Of a stretch of DNA of 64,000 bases, positions 1 through 10,499 are shown in pieces; within the stretch, counting starts at the first letter, position 1, and each line of letters starts with the position of its first letter. The stretch spans positions 682,001 through 746,000 of the forward strand of contig OX438750.1 of the NCBI GenBank assembly GCA_949316235.1. Reading direction: 5' to 3'. This DNA is from Oegoconia quadripuncta (Eukaryota; Arthropoda; Insecta; Lepidoptera; Autostichidae). The position numbers and the translations under genes were made by a program. The notes beneath the pieces were generated by a model, which did not search any database, was not told the DNA's origin, and was given only the letters and a program-made list of their open reading frames with translations.

Positions 1-304
1 TTCAATACGCTCACAAAAGTTCTTCACCTTTAACACCATCATTCTTTCACCACTTTTCAACGTTTTGGGCATGATTTGAGTCGAAAAGCGACTTTGAAAG
101 ACAGGGGAGCCAACATAACGCCGTAAGGTACTATTTGTTGAAACCATCGTATTTGTTATTTTCAGTAGAACTTGATTTTTGAACCCAGAAAAGGCATATA
201 CAATGGTCAAGGAAGAAATGCAATAGACACCAATCACTTATCAAAGAATATATTCCATATAGTTACACTAACATCTTAATGAATATAGTTTTAATACAAT
301 CCTT

Positions 305-580
305 AATATATATACCAACGAGTCTTTTTTACCATAAGGAAAAAAATAGGGCATATCTAATTGAAGAAGGTATTGGCATAGGTAGTTTAATTTTATTTTT
401 ATCTTAAAATCATCATCGAATAAAGCGTTCCACATAATTACATTATTAAATTAAATAAATGAATAAAACTTGGAGAAAATATGAGGTTCAAATAAATTTT
501 GCATGATAGGAAGGAACCCTACGAATCCCGCCAGTCACATATCAATCTCCGGCCGCAGCGTGCGTCGCTGATGGTTTTGA
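305..580 (+). mobile_element. Dispersed repeat family X (unclassified)
   Basis: Moderately long copy of a repeat found at least nine times in the window. It is recognised by a head with GGAAAAAAATAGGGCATAT, a middle with AAGGTATTGGCATAGGTAG, and an end with CATGATAGGAACCCTA-like sequence. Other copies: 19275-19420, 20160-20345 (-), 22005-22050, 27628-27810 (-), 39660-39790, 40265-40340, 40860-40970 (-), 45055-45130 and 56243-56770. No coding capacity seen. Confidence 0.7.
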
Positions 581-600
581 AAAAAGAATTAATATTATAT

Positions 601-868
601 GACGACCTGTTTGGTGTAGTGGTTAAAAATTCTGACTGCTATACCAAAAGGTCGCGGGTTCGAATCCCGCTAGGGGCATATGTTTGTATGATGAATACAG
701 ACATGTGTTCCAGAGTTATGGAAGTTTTTCATTTATTTATGTATATATTTACAAAAAAAAAATGTATTTGTGTAGTTTATCAACCATCTGGTATCCATAA
801 CACAAGCCTAGTTGCTTAGTGTGTAACTAGATGGCGCTGTGTGTATGTGCAAAGATATTTATTCTATT
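601..868 (+). mobile_element. tRNA-derived SINE, family S1
   Basis: The 5' part resembles a tRNA with a box A-like TGGTGTAGTGGTT and box B GGTTCGAATCC, followed by a body ending in AACTAGATGGCGCTGTGTG and a TATTTATT tail. The same unit recurs through the window, so it is a SINE and not a functional tRNA. Confidence 0.85.
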
Positions 869-1269
869 TCACTTACCTATTATGCCCTATTTTTTCATTA
901 CATTAAAAATTCATATATAATTTTTAATACACTCCACAACATACTTATTTACACAGTCAATATATAAGATACCAAACCGTTTATATAGGTTGGTGTACCT
1001 AAAATATAAAAATAGATAATAATAATGCAAATGTCATTTGCTTTTCTCACTTCTAATATCTTAACGTTAGATGGAGAAGGAGTACTAAGCCGATAGGGGT
1101 TTTGGACACTGCTCTGTGCCATTAGTCAAAAATTAAACAGCAGAAATATCATATGCGAGGAAAAGGTTCAAGAATGAGTGCATCTTTTACCTTTTTTTTT
1201 CACTACTTCTGAGGGTAGTCGGAAGAAACTAACATCATTCATTCATCATCAGCCCGTAAACATCCCACT

Positions 1270-1556
1270 GCAGGGATAGAGGCCTTCCCTCGTATATACC
1301 TCATATACTCAGTATGGGCCATAGTCCACCACGCTGACCTTAAGCGGGTTGGGGACTTCACATGCCTTTGAATTTTTATTGTTCAGGCATGCAGGTTTCC
1401 TAACGAAGTTTTCGTTCACCGTTCAAGAGCAATCCGATAAATGCACATAAGTATTTAAATTAAATTTAAAAACTCATTGCTACATGGTCTGTCTGGGAAT
1501 CGAACCCAGACCACCCAAATTGGGAGACCGCGTCTTAACCGCTGAGCCGGTATACA
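1270..1556 (-). mobile_element. tRNA-derived SINE, family S3
   Basis: Minus-strand copy. The head at about 1490-1556 is tRNA-like with box B (GGTTCGATTCC type); the body carries the CATGCCTGAA and GGGTTGGGGACTTCACATG signatures shared with 50745-50990. Confidence 0.75.
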
Positions 1557-1764
1557 AACCCAGCAGTGGTAGCATGACAATTTGCGATATAGTCAGTCAT
1601 ATGTCAAAATGAGCGACTTAACCGTCGTACAGCAGCATTTTGATAAATTAAATCGCGTGCGGTATCGTTCCAAAATGGAACTAGTAAGACTTCTCATTTG
1701 TTCCACGGAACTACATCTAGTGAAATTATATTTCCGATTAATTCTCACTACTTTACATCAATCC

Positions 1765-1770
1765 TTTATT
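1765..1770 (-). terminator. Possible Cdk9 polyadenylation signal
   Basis: Minus-strand AATAAA about 680 nt beyond the Cdk9 stop. If used, the 3' UTR would contain the whole 1918-2357 minisatellite. It rests on a hexamer only. Confidence 0.2.
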
Positions 1771-1917
1771 TGACGGTTTTACTTGACCGCACATAGCATG
1801 GCGTATTCCAGTCCAAATTTTAGTATCACTTTGTAAACACTAGTATGCCGAGTAAAATAAGGATTAACAGGCAATTATTTCCTTATTAAAGATACTACTG
1901 TATTACTGCACTATAAG

Positions 1918-2357
1918 ACACTTACTACCGCAGCATATGGCATCGTACTACCGCATTGTACGGCACTGTACTACCGCAACATACCGTCACTCTCCTACCG
2001 CATCTATATTACTGTATACTACCGCATCACAGGGCAGTATACTATCACATGGCAGTATATAACCGCAACATATCGCAGTATACTACCGAATCATACAGCA
2101 CTGTACTATCGCATCATACGGCGCTACAATACTACATCATATACGGCACTATGCTACCGCGTCATATCGCGTATACTACCGCATCTTATGGCAGTTTACT
2201 ACCGCGTCATACGGTAGTGTACTACGGCATCATATTACCACATCATATAGCATTATACTACCGCATCATATGGCAGTATACTACCGCATCATACGGCACT
2301 ATTCTACCGCGTCATACAGCAGTACACTCCTGCATCATATGATACGGTAGTAAGTGT
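1918..2357. repeat. Degenerate 22-24-bp minisatellite bounded by inverted 13-mers
   Basis: About 19 diverged units of the type CTACCGCATCATACGGCAGT. The first bases ACACTTACTACCG (1918-1930) are the exact reverse complement of the last 13 (2345-2357), suggesting an element with terminal inverted repeats whose interior expanded. It lies just beyond the Cdk9 stop. Confidence 0.75.
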
Positions 2358-2449
2358 AGCCTCATGATGCGGTTACATGTCATAGTAGCACAGTTACATT
2401 ACAATGCGAGCTAGTCCGGTAGCCTGTCAGCGCGTGCGCTGGTTGGGCG

Positions 2450-2669
2450 TTAGAACACCCTGTCCTGGTATCCGGAGTCCTGCACGGGCTGGCTGGGCTT
2501 GGGCTGGGCCCCGGCCACGTGGTGATGGTGCCGCATGTGGCCCGGCCGCCGCGGGGGGGCCAGGTACTCGAACATGCTCTGGGTGTGTTGGGCCAACATG
2601 TTGGCTAGGTCACAGGGCATCGGGTCCGTCCAGAAGAAGTCGTGGTTTAAGGCCGTGTCTGCGTCATAC
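2450..2669 (-). CDS. Cdk9: Cdk9 exon 5 (C-terminus and stop)
   Basis: 220 nt, phase 2 in, stop TAA at 2450-2452. It encodes [18 protein letters not shown], the [15 protein letters not shown] segment and a His/Pro/Gln-rich tail ending DRVF. It is markedly more GC-rich than its surroundings. A minisatellite begins about 90 bp beyond the stop (2357 and below). Confidence 0.94.
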
Positions 2670-5600
2670 CTTGGGTTAAAGAACAGGAGATTACCACAGG
2701 TATACAGGCAGATTTTTTCAAGTGGGCGAGCAAGGCCTTAGCCGAAACTATGAGGAATAACGACAAGTACTCAAAAGACTGTTTAACCGCCACCGTGGCT
2801 CAATGTAAACAACATTGGGTTTACGATTCGGTGGTCGCGGGTTCGATCCCCAGAGGGGTACATGTCAAGTTCTCGGTATGGTTGATGGTAGGGCATTTTA
2901 AATGTCCGCCTGGTAACAAAATTTTTAAGGCTAGCTTCTTAAATGAATAAATTAATTTAATGTCATGTACGTGCAATTGCCAACGGGTTAATTTTGTTAC
3001 GACCTTGTATACATCGGTAGCGGTAGGAGAGACTACAGACAGCCATTTGCTACGATCCTAACTCCTGGCTGGTGAATTACAATTATAGGTTATGCTGGTA
3101 ATACCTTTTAGCAGGGTCCAACTGTAATAGTTTGTCGAGCAGGTCGCACCCGTACGGGTCCTTCACATATGGCTTTAGTCGTTCCTGTCAACAAGATATA
3201 ATACAAAATAACATTTTATAATTATGCTTTTCATACAAAAGTAATTATAATCTGTTAGCATTTCACCCACGAGTTCGGCCGCGTGGATCTCGAAATAATA
3301 ATATTCTTCGACATACACACAGCACCATCTAGTTTTACACTAATCAACTAAGCTTGTCAAATGAAATCAAATGAAATTGTTTTATTTCATAGGATAAAAT
3401 TATCACTTGAAAACGTCACTATTAATATTACATTTAAATTTACTGCTCATCCACAAAACTGACTCACCAGAGAAGAACGAGCAAGAAACTCTAGGGTTGC
3501 TCTTTTAAACAGATTATGGGTTACAATTTGTGATTTGATAATTATATGTCCAGGCTTGCTTATCATCCAAATAGTTAGTGACTTTATAATAATAATAATA
3601 AAACGTTTATTGCAGGCATTTAAAAAAAACCCATATACAAAAGTAAAAGTACAATACAAATTAGAATACCCCAAATAAATAAAATAGCCTTTTGCTTTGC
3701 ATTATGGATAACATAATAGTATGTTGATATACTTCATAACTGGATCAAACATACAGACAGTATTGAAATCTTATTATCTGGCATGCAAGATTAAAGATAT
3801 TGATTGTTAAATATATATTTAAATGCTGTTAAGATTTCGTGTGAATAAATAAATAAATAAATAACGGGGGATGTATGTTGTGTGAAACATCATGGCTGTA
3901 TACAACACCACGTGTGAGCATAATGTAATATGTATGTATATTTGCGAGTTATAGAGCGGAGACCACGTCTATACAAACAGGAGTGAGATCTCCGGAAAAT
4001 GGTGTAATGACTTGCACAAGGTAGCTGGCTGAAAGTGCGTCCTGGAGGAGTGGATTATATGCAGCAATGGAGAAATACAAAGTTCTGCGACGACGGCAGC
4101 ACTGAAAGAAGAAAAAATCTGAAGCGCTCACCTTAACCTTCCTCTTTTGCCCTTTGGGTAACTCCATCTTGTTGTACAGGTCAAGGCTCTCCACGCCTGG
4201 CCATACGTCTGGGGTGCATGAGCCGCACAGCTGGGAGATCAGGATCAACTGCTGCTGCTCTGTGGGACCCTGGAAAAGGTGACATTTATTTATTGAAACA
4301 GCAACATGCAATACCTATACTATTAACACATAGTACTCCTGCACATAAGCGTCGGTGGCTCAGCGGTAAAGACGCGGTTTCCCAATTTGAAAGGTCCTGG
4401 TTCGATTCCCAGGCAGGCCATGTACCAACGACCTTTTAATTTAATTACTTATGTGCATGTCTGAGGGGAAAAGAAAAAGAAGAAGACCGAGAATAAGCTA
4501 CATGCAGCAGATAAAAGATGGCTCAGAAAGTAATGGGCGACATTGATGTTAGCGTGAGTGCGGCTTATTCACAGAGCGTGTGCTCGTAACGGTCGTATGT
4601 CTTTCATCCTGAATATGTCGTACAAGTCAGGCGGGTTGTATTTGATGGTTCAGCCAAGTACCAGCTGGCTGCACTCGATTCTATGGAATGGCGTGCCAAA
4701 AGACTCATTGGTAACCATTCGATCACTGATAAATTGCAGAGCCTCGAACACCATCGCAAGGTCGCCTGTCTCTCAGTCTTTTACAAGATGCACTTCGGTG
4801 AGTGTGCATTGGAATTACACAATCTTATTCCACCATCGCCATTTCATCTTCGGACTACTAGGCGTCGGGAGGGATTCCACCCGTATGTAGTTAACATACC
4901 GAACATTCGCACTAAGCGGTTCGACTCTTCATTCATAATGCGAACAGCCAAGGCATGGAACTCCCTTCCGGCGTCAGTCTTTCCTGAATTCTACAAACTT
5001 GGGATCTTCAAGAGCAGTAGGATAGATCGCATGCTTCATCTTCGGCCACATCGTCACTTCCCATCAGGTGAGATTGTGGTCAAACGCGAATCCAGTTAAT
5101 CATAAAAAAAATAATTGTAGGGACAATTTTTAATCTCTCGATGAGGTCACCTCGCAAGCGGTGCTCTTCAAGGGTTGTAAGAATTGTTATATAAACAATA
5201 GATAAAGAAAGTTGTCAGTAAAAACAATGCTTATAAAAAATCCCCGCCAATAGTATAAATATGAAGAGTACACGCAGCAATACAAAAGTTAATATACCGA
5301 ACATTCGCACTAAGACGTTCGATTCTTCATTCATCATCCGAACAGCCAAGGCATGGAACTCCCTTCCGGCGTCAGTCTTTCCTGAATCCTACAACCTTGG
5401 GATCTTCAAGAGCAGAGTGAATAGGCATTTACTGAGATCGCGTGCTTCATCTCCGACCACATCGTCACTTTCCATCAGGTGAGATTGTGGTCAAAGGCGA
5501 ATCCAGTCAATCATAAAAAAAAAAAAAACAATATTACGCGAGTATCTATGAAATTATACAATAAAAAGGGATAAGAACAATAACCCGCCTAAAAAATCTC

Positions 5601-8600
5601 TGACACTAGCACGCTTAATAATGCCTGTGTGGAATAGGTCAGTAGAAAGCACATATAAGAAATGAATTCTGTCTATTAGTTCTTGAGGATCGTATATGAA
5701 CACGTTCCGGGATCTCATCAGACACAATAGAAGTTTTATTGTTACAATGTCGAGAGGTGGGTTGTGTCCCGGAACGTATTAAGAACAGGACATACTATTC
5801 TAGACAATATGTTAGGGCAAAAGTGACAAAACCTATTGATGTATTATGATAACTCACCTGCATGATAGGTGACCGTGTCCACATCTCAGCCATAATACAC
5901 CCCGCCCCCCACATGTCCACCGGGGGACCATAGTTGCGGTCACCTGAGAAATTTTGCATAGATCTTTTATACATGTTTCGAACCAGCTGACGGATCAATC
6001 GATAGCAAAATTAAAAAAGTTAAGTTAGGCCAAGCAAAAAATCCGAATCGGACAATTTTGGCAAATTATTAACAAAGAAACTGGAAGGGTCAAGTCACGT
6101 AGTTTCGATTTAAAGTTAAAAATTAATGATCGAGATACCACTAATTTAATGGAAGTTGCTGAAGCTTTTGATGAGTTCTTTACTAATATTCCGGTGTTAG
6201 CTACCAAAACCCTAAACTCATCTCCCACCCTAGCTGAATCTCTGCTAAAGTCAAGTGTTAGTCCATGTAACGTTGCATTTGATTTCAGGCCTATAGTGTC
6301 CTCCGATATATTAAAGTCATTTAATCGTATTAGAATGAGTAATACCGCAGATCTCGATGGTCTCTCTGTAAAAATTATTGGATCTGTAATTGATTGCATG
6401 GCTCCTTACCTAGCTGATGTTTTTAACAAGTGCATTGGTCAGGGGGTCTTTCCTGACTTAATGAAAGACAGCAAGATAATTCCTTTGTTTAAATCAGGTA
6501 GTACATCGGACCCCACAAATTTCAGACCTATATCAGTACTACCAACTCTTAGTAAAATATTTGAAAAAATTATCCTTGAACAATTATTAACACATTTTAA
6601 TACAAATAAATTATTGCACACTAAACAATTTGGTTTTACCCGGGGTCGCTCAACAACCGATGCAGGTGTTGAGCTAATAGGACACATATTTGATGCCTGG
6701 GAGAAGTCGCAGGATGCAGTAGGTGTGTTCTGTGATCTTTCCAAGGCGTTTGATTGCGTTCGGCATGACATTTTGGTAAAAAAACTACGTCACTATGGAT
6801 TGCAAGGTCAAGCACTCCTACTTATGGAATCTTACCTTAGTAATAGGATCCAAGTGGTGGATGTCAATGGAATGAGATCATCAGGTTCTGCGGTTAGCAT
6901 GGGAGTTCCCCAGGGATCCATATTGGGTCCATTCCTGTTTCTAGTCTACATAAATGACTTACCTTTCTTTGTAAAAGACAGACATGAAATTGTACTGTTT
7001 GCAGATGACACATCATTTGTGTTCAAACTTAGACGAAATGAACAAGATTACAGTATTGTTAATGATTGTATAACAAAAATGGTAGATTGGTTCACGGCTA
7101 ATAATTTGCTTTTGAATGAAAAGAAAACTAAATGCATCAAGTTTGTTCTACCAAACGTCAGACAGGTCGCCACTAGTGTTGTTATTAAAAAAGAATTGCT
7201 GGACCCTGTAGATACAGTTGTGTTTTTAGGTATTACTCTAGATGCTAAGCTACAATGGGGACCACATATCTTAAAATTGTCTAAAAGGCTCAGCTCGGCA
7301 GCATATGCAATATGGAAAATTCGACAAGTTACAGATGTTGATACAGCTAGGTTAGTCTACTTTAGTTATTTCCACAGTTTAATGACTTATGGAATTTTAC
7401 TGTGGGGAAATGCAGCTGACATTAGTCAGTCAAAGTCAAAGTCAAAGTCAAAAATGCTTTATTTTGTAGGTACACAGAGTACACTTAAAATAGTCAATTT
7501 TACATAGTAAATTTTAAATTTTTTAAGCTACTGCTTGTTCAAAATGCAATTTTCCCCTGAGAAGAACAAGCAAGAAACTCGAAGGGTTGCTCTTTTAAAA
7601 TCAGGCTTTGATTTTACATAAAGGTTTTTATATTACAAACAGGTTTTTAAATTTCATTATTAATTGTGAAATAGCCTGGCATGCGAACGATCTGATTATG
7701 TCCAGGGATGATTATCATCTAAATAGTCTGATATTTTATAATATGCTTTCTCAATAAGTTTCTGTTTTACAGTATCTTTAAATTTATTGAGAGGAAGATT
7801 TTGTATATCAACTGGAACCTTATTGAAAAAGCGTACACATAACCCTTTGAATGAATTACTGACTTTGCGGAGGCGACTTATGTGACCTGCAAGTTTATCT
7901 TTATTTCTTGTATTGACATCATGTTTATCACTATTTTTCCTAAATGATGTTATATTTTTTTTGACATACATTAGATTTTCAAAAATGTACTGTGACGAAA
8001 AGGTTAGAATGTTATACACTTTAAACCTATCTCTAAGTGACACTGCAGGTCTCAATTGATAAATTGCGCGAACGGCTCGTTTTTGTAAAACAAAGATTGT
8101 ATTTATATCCGCGGCGTTTCCCCACAGCAAGATACCGTAAGACATCAAGCTGTGGAAATAACTAAAATATACTAATCTAGCAGTATTTACGTCTGATATT
8201 TGTCGAATTTTTTTGACTGCGTACGCTGCAGAGCTGAGCCTTTTCGCCAATTTATGTATATGAGGACCCCATTGCATTTTGGCGTCTAAAGTAATGCCCA
8301 AAAATACAGTAGAATCTACGAGATCTAAAGTGGCATTTTTTATCATTATATTTGTGGGCACCACCCTGACATTGGGTAGTACAAATTTCACACATTTAGT
8401 TTTTTTCTCATTAAGTAACAAATTATTTGCCGTAAACCATTCTACTACTTCAGAAATAGCATTGTTCACATCGTCATAGCTTAATTTTTGTCTATTTACT
8501 TTAAATAATACGGAGGTATCATCTGCAAACAATACTATTTCATGTTTATTATCCTTTACAAGGTTAGGCAAGTCATTTATATAAACTAAAAATAAAAATG

Positions 8601-10491
8601 GCCCGAGTATGGAACCCTGTGGGACGCCCAAGTAAAATATTCATACTACAGAAACGAGCCATTCGAGCAATATATAAGTTAAAATCGAGGGATTCTTTGA
8701 GGGAACTGTTTAAAGAAGTAAATATTTTGACATTAGCATCCCAATACATATATGAAAATGTCATTTATGTAAAGAAAAATATATCTTCATTTGAGAAAAA
8801 TAGCGATAAACATGACATAAATACTAGAAATAAAAATAAACTTGCTCTGCATTCAACTAGACTCCATAAAGTTAGTAATTCATTTAAGGGGCAATGTATA
8901 CGTTTGTTCAATAAGATTCCCGAAGATATGCAGAATTTGCCTTTAGATAAGTTCAAAGGTATCGTGAAGCAGAAGCTCAGTGCAAAAGGTTACTATAAAA
9001 TTTGTGATTATTTAAATGACAGTAATCCTTGGACTTAAAACTTATTTGGCGACGTATAGTATGTATAACTATAAACCAAATTAAAGTTAGTAATTTATTG
9101 TTAATAAATATGTTTGACTCTATACCAAAAAAAGTATAAAGCAATTTACTGTTATTAAATAATATCTTGACTCGCAGAAAAGAGCAACCCCTTGAGTTTC
9201 TTGCTCGTTCTTCTCTGGGGATTACAGCATTACGAATGAGCGGTAGATTTAAAATGATATATTAACGTTTTCAAGTGATCAATTGTATCCTACGAAAATA
9301 AACATTTTTTCATTTTCATTTTCATTTTTTCATTGTCCGCAAGGGTGATATGTATGGTATTCTATGCAATAATACAGGCGAGATCAAAAAAAGTGCAGCT
9401 GACAAAAAGTCCGTTATCTGCACTGCCCATTTTCACAAACACATCTAAATAACTTCATTGTTTTTGAAGAACTATTTATGGAACTTGTATATTTCGGTGG
9501 CACTATTTATGCACAGTTTTTTTGGTAAGTATATAAATTATAATCATAGATAAAGCAGTCTCTGCGTATGAGAATGAGGATTCCAGCAGCATGAGATGCC
9601 AGAAGCTCACATAAAATATTGAATAACTCAAACTACAGTGGCACCAATTTTCTCATTTAGGCACTAAATAGTAAGTGTTGCTTAGTTTGAACATAGGGGA
9701 AGCCAATTTGTCCTTATGTCACAAATTTATGTTACGTTTGTCACTATTTTTCGGGAATGCAGAAATATTTTAAAATGTTTTTAAGTTTGCTCCATAAACT
9801 TACCCAACAACAGTTCCGGAGGCCTGTACCACAGTGTCACCACTCTATTTGTGTACTTATTCACTGTCCCAGACTTGGCGACACTGAATGCTCGAGCCAA
9901 ACCAAAGTCAGCCAGTTTCAATATCCCATTTTTTGTTATAAGCACATTTGCTGCTTTCATGTCTCTATGCAATATCTTATTGCTATGAATATAGTAAAGT
10001 CCATTTAGAAGTTGTTGCATGACCTTCTTGATTTCACCTAAACTGAATTTCACATTCACATTTGAGAGTAAGCCTGCTAAATCGTGTTCGCAAAAGTCGA
10101 AGACTAAATAGAATGTCGAACGGTACTTGTTATGCAAGGTGGCCTTTGTTCTACATATCTCTATCAAATTAACAACGTTCTCGTGTTTTAATAATTGTAA
10201 TATCTTTATTTCACGCAACGCTGTGATTGGAAAGCCTTCTTTTTCATTGTCCATTAAAACCTTTTTCATGGCTACGAACTTTTTGCTACTGTTCCTTGCG
10301 CGGGCTTTGAACACCTCCCCAAAGGTGCCTTGCCCGATTTTGGCGACTTTCTCGTATTTTGACGACTCATCGCAGAACGGAAAGTCGAAGTCTTCTATGT
10401 ACTTTTCTTTTTCTCTCATGCTCAGGATGGTCGAGCTCGTACTTAGTACTGGAGCAGGAGCGCCCTCCCTCGGCGCGCTCACGCCTTGCAT
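2450..10491 (-). CDS. Cdk9: Cyclin-dependent kinase 9 (P-TEFb catalytic subunit), complete 5-exon gene
   Basis: Five minus-strand exons join in phase to 1212 nt (403 aa): 10491-9804, 5943-5858, 4269-4132, 3184-3105, 2669-2450. Every intron is GT-AG. Cdk9 with cyclin T phosphorylates the RNA polymerase II C-terminal domain, DSIF and NELF in the nucleus to release paused polymerase. Visible motifs: glycine-rich loop GQGTFGEV (53-60), lysine in VAMK (K76), the diagnostic PITALRE helix (88-94), HRD (175-177), DFG (195-197), activation-loop threonine in YTNRVVT (T214), and the CDK insert and C-lobe. The length matches Drosophila Cdk9 (about 404 aa). An in-frame Met at residue 25 is a possible alternative start; the upstream one was chosen because insect Cdk9 has a similar N-terminal extension. 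The 3.9-kb intron 1 is swollen by LINE insertions but all exons look intact. Identification is from family knowledge and is near certain. Confidence 0.96.
2790..2945 (+). mobile_element. tRNA-derived SINE, family S2, 3'-truncated
   Basis: tRNA-like head with CGTGGCTCAATGTAAACAAC and box B GGTTCGATCCC, then the GGTAGGGCATTTTAAATGTC body, broken off early. It lies in Cdk9 intron 4 on the opposite strand to the gene. Confidence 0.8.
3000..3065 (-). mobile_element. RTE-type LINE 3' fragment
   Basis: Short fragment with the GTAGCGGTAGG...ACTACAGAC signature found at the end of the RTE-like copies at 21.1, 22.9, 53.0-54.0 and 60.8 kb. Confidence 0.5.
3105..3184 (-). CDS. Cdk9: Cdk9 exon 4
   Basis: 80 nt, phase 0 in and phase 2 out, encoding [20 protein letters not shown] and QLDPAKR. 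Acceptor TTGACAG, donor AG|GTATTA. The start of the exon fits directly onto KRKVK of the preceding one, as in the Drosophila protein. Confidence 0.94.
3301..3585 (-). mobile_element. SINE S1 scrap followed by CR1-like LINE 3' end
   Basis: 3301-3350 matches the S1 SINE 3' body (minus). 3360-3585 matches the 3' end of the CR1-like LINE (GAGCAACCCTAGAGTTTCTTGCTCGTTC signature, read on minus) with an ATTTG/ATTTC-rich terminal repeat. Located in Cdk9 intron 3. Confidence 0.65.
4132..4269 (-). CDS. Cdk9: Cdk9 exon 3
   Basis: 138 nt, phase 0 on both sides, 46 codons from [16 protein letters not shown] to GQKRKVK. This is the helical C-lobe region between the CDK insert and the last conserved helix. 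Acceptor CTTTTCCAG, donor AAG|GTGAGC. Confidence 0.94.
4349..4460 (+). mobile_element. tRNA-derived SINE head, family S3
   Basis: tRNA-like sequence with GGTGGCTCAGCGGTAAAGAC and box B GGTTCGATTCCCAGGCAGG. Anticodon-arm pairing is partly kept, but the same head occurs fused to SINE bodies elsewhere, so it is annotated as a SINE. Confidence 0.7.
4612..5098 (+). mobile_element. Non-LTR retrotransposon ORF2 C-terminal fragment
   Basis: Decayed coding sequence: [54 protein letters not shown] and [14 protein letters not shown]. This is the conserved region downstream of reverse transcriptase in a common insect non-LTR family. It is 5'-truncated. A second, shorter copy lies at 5285-5530 and an inverted copy at 56318-56655. 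Confidence 0.8.
5215..5795 (+). mobile_element. Unclassified repeat split by a LINE fragment
   Basis: 5215-5285 and 5530-5795 match, in order, the continuous sequence at 24690-25075 (CAATGCTTATAAAAAATC, later GACACT.GCACGC and GAACAGG). Between them sits a LINE C-terminal fragment (5285-5530; VNIPNIRTK to SLSIR). This reads as an insertion into an older repeat. Confidence 0.6.
5858..5943 (-). CDS. Cdk9: Cdk9 exon 2
   Basis: 86 nt, phase 1 in and phase 0 out. It encodes [20 protein letters not shown] and the rest of the C-lobe up to SPIMQ. Acceptor TTTCTCAG, donor CAG|GTGAGT. It lies just beyond the intron-1 LINE block. Confidence 0.95.
6010..7425 (+). mobile_element. CR1/Jockey-type LINE copy A, reverse transcriptase part
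   Basis: Open reading frame from 6149 (452 codons). RT motifs in order: [61 protein letters not shown], and the catalytic box LFADDTS with FADD. 5'-truncated (no endonuclease domain seen). The coding sequence is interrupted after [12 protein letters not shown] by LINE copy B and resumes at 8628. It lies in Cdk9 intron 1 on the opposite strand. Confidence 0.92.
7428..8627 (-). mobile_element. CR1/Jockey-type LINE copy B, nested in copy A
   Basis: Minus-strand copy, 5'-truncated at the [12 protein letters not shown] motif. Its frame (8631 to 7696, 311 codons) covers FADDTS and the whole C-terminal region to DNHPWT and looks intact. Its 3' end carries four TTTGAC-type terminal repeats (7430-7452) instead of poly(A), as in CR1-like elements. 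Its frame starts in sequence shared with copy A's junction. Confidence 0.9.
8628..9330 (+). mobile_element. LINE copy A, C-terminal part and 3' end
   Basis: Resumes exactly where 7425 broke off: [20 protein letters not shown] to [10 protein letters not shown] and a stop at 9036-9038. A 3' UTR follows with GAGCAACCCCTTGAGTTTC and terminal (TTTTCA)n repeats. Joining 6149-7425 with 8628-9038 restores a continuous element, which dates copy B as the younger insertion. Confidence 0.9.
9804..10491 (-). CDS. Cdk9: Cdk9 exon 1 (start codon to activation segment)
   Basis: 688 nt coding, residues 1-229 plus one base of codon 230. It holds the N-lobe, PITALRE helix, catalytic loop, DFG and T-loop, ending in [10 protein letters not shown]. 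The donor is G|GTAAGT (minus strand), leaving phase 1. Confidence 0.95.
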
Positions 10492-10499
10492 TTTTGAAG

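Noticed and set aside
1956..2342. 128-codon ORF rich in Tyr and His
   Set aside because: Translation of the degenerate minisatellite, with no independent support.
4350..4440. Possible genuine tRNA gene
   Set aside because: Box B and some arms are present, but the same head is fused to SINE bodies elsewhere and a full cloverleaf could not be drawn.
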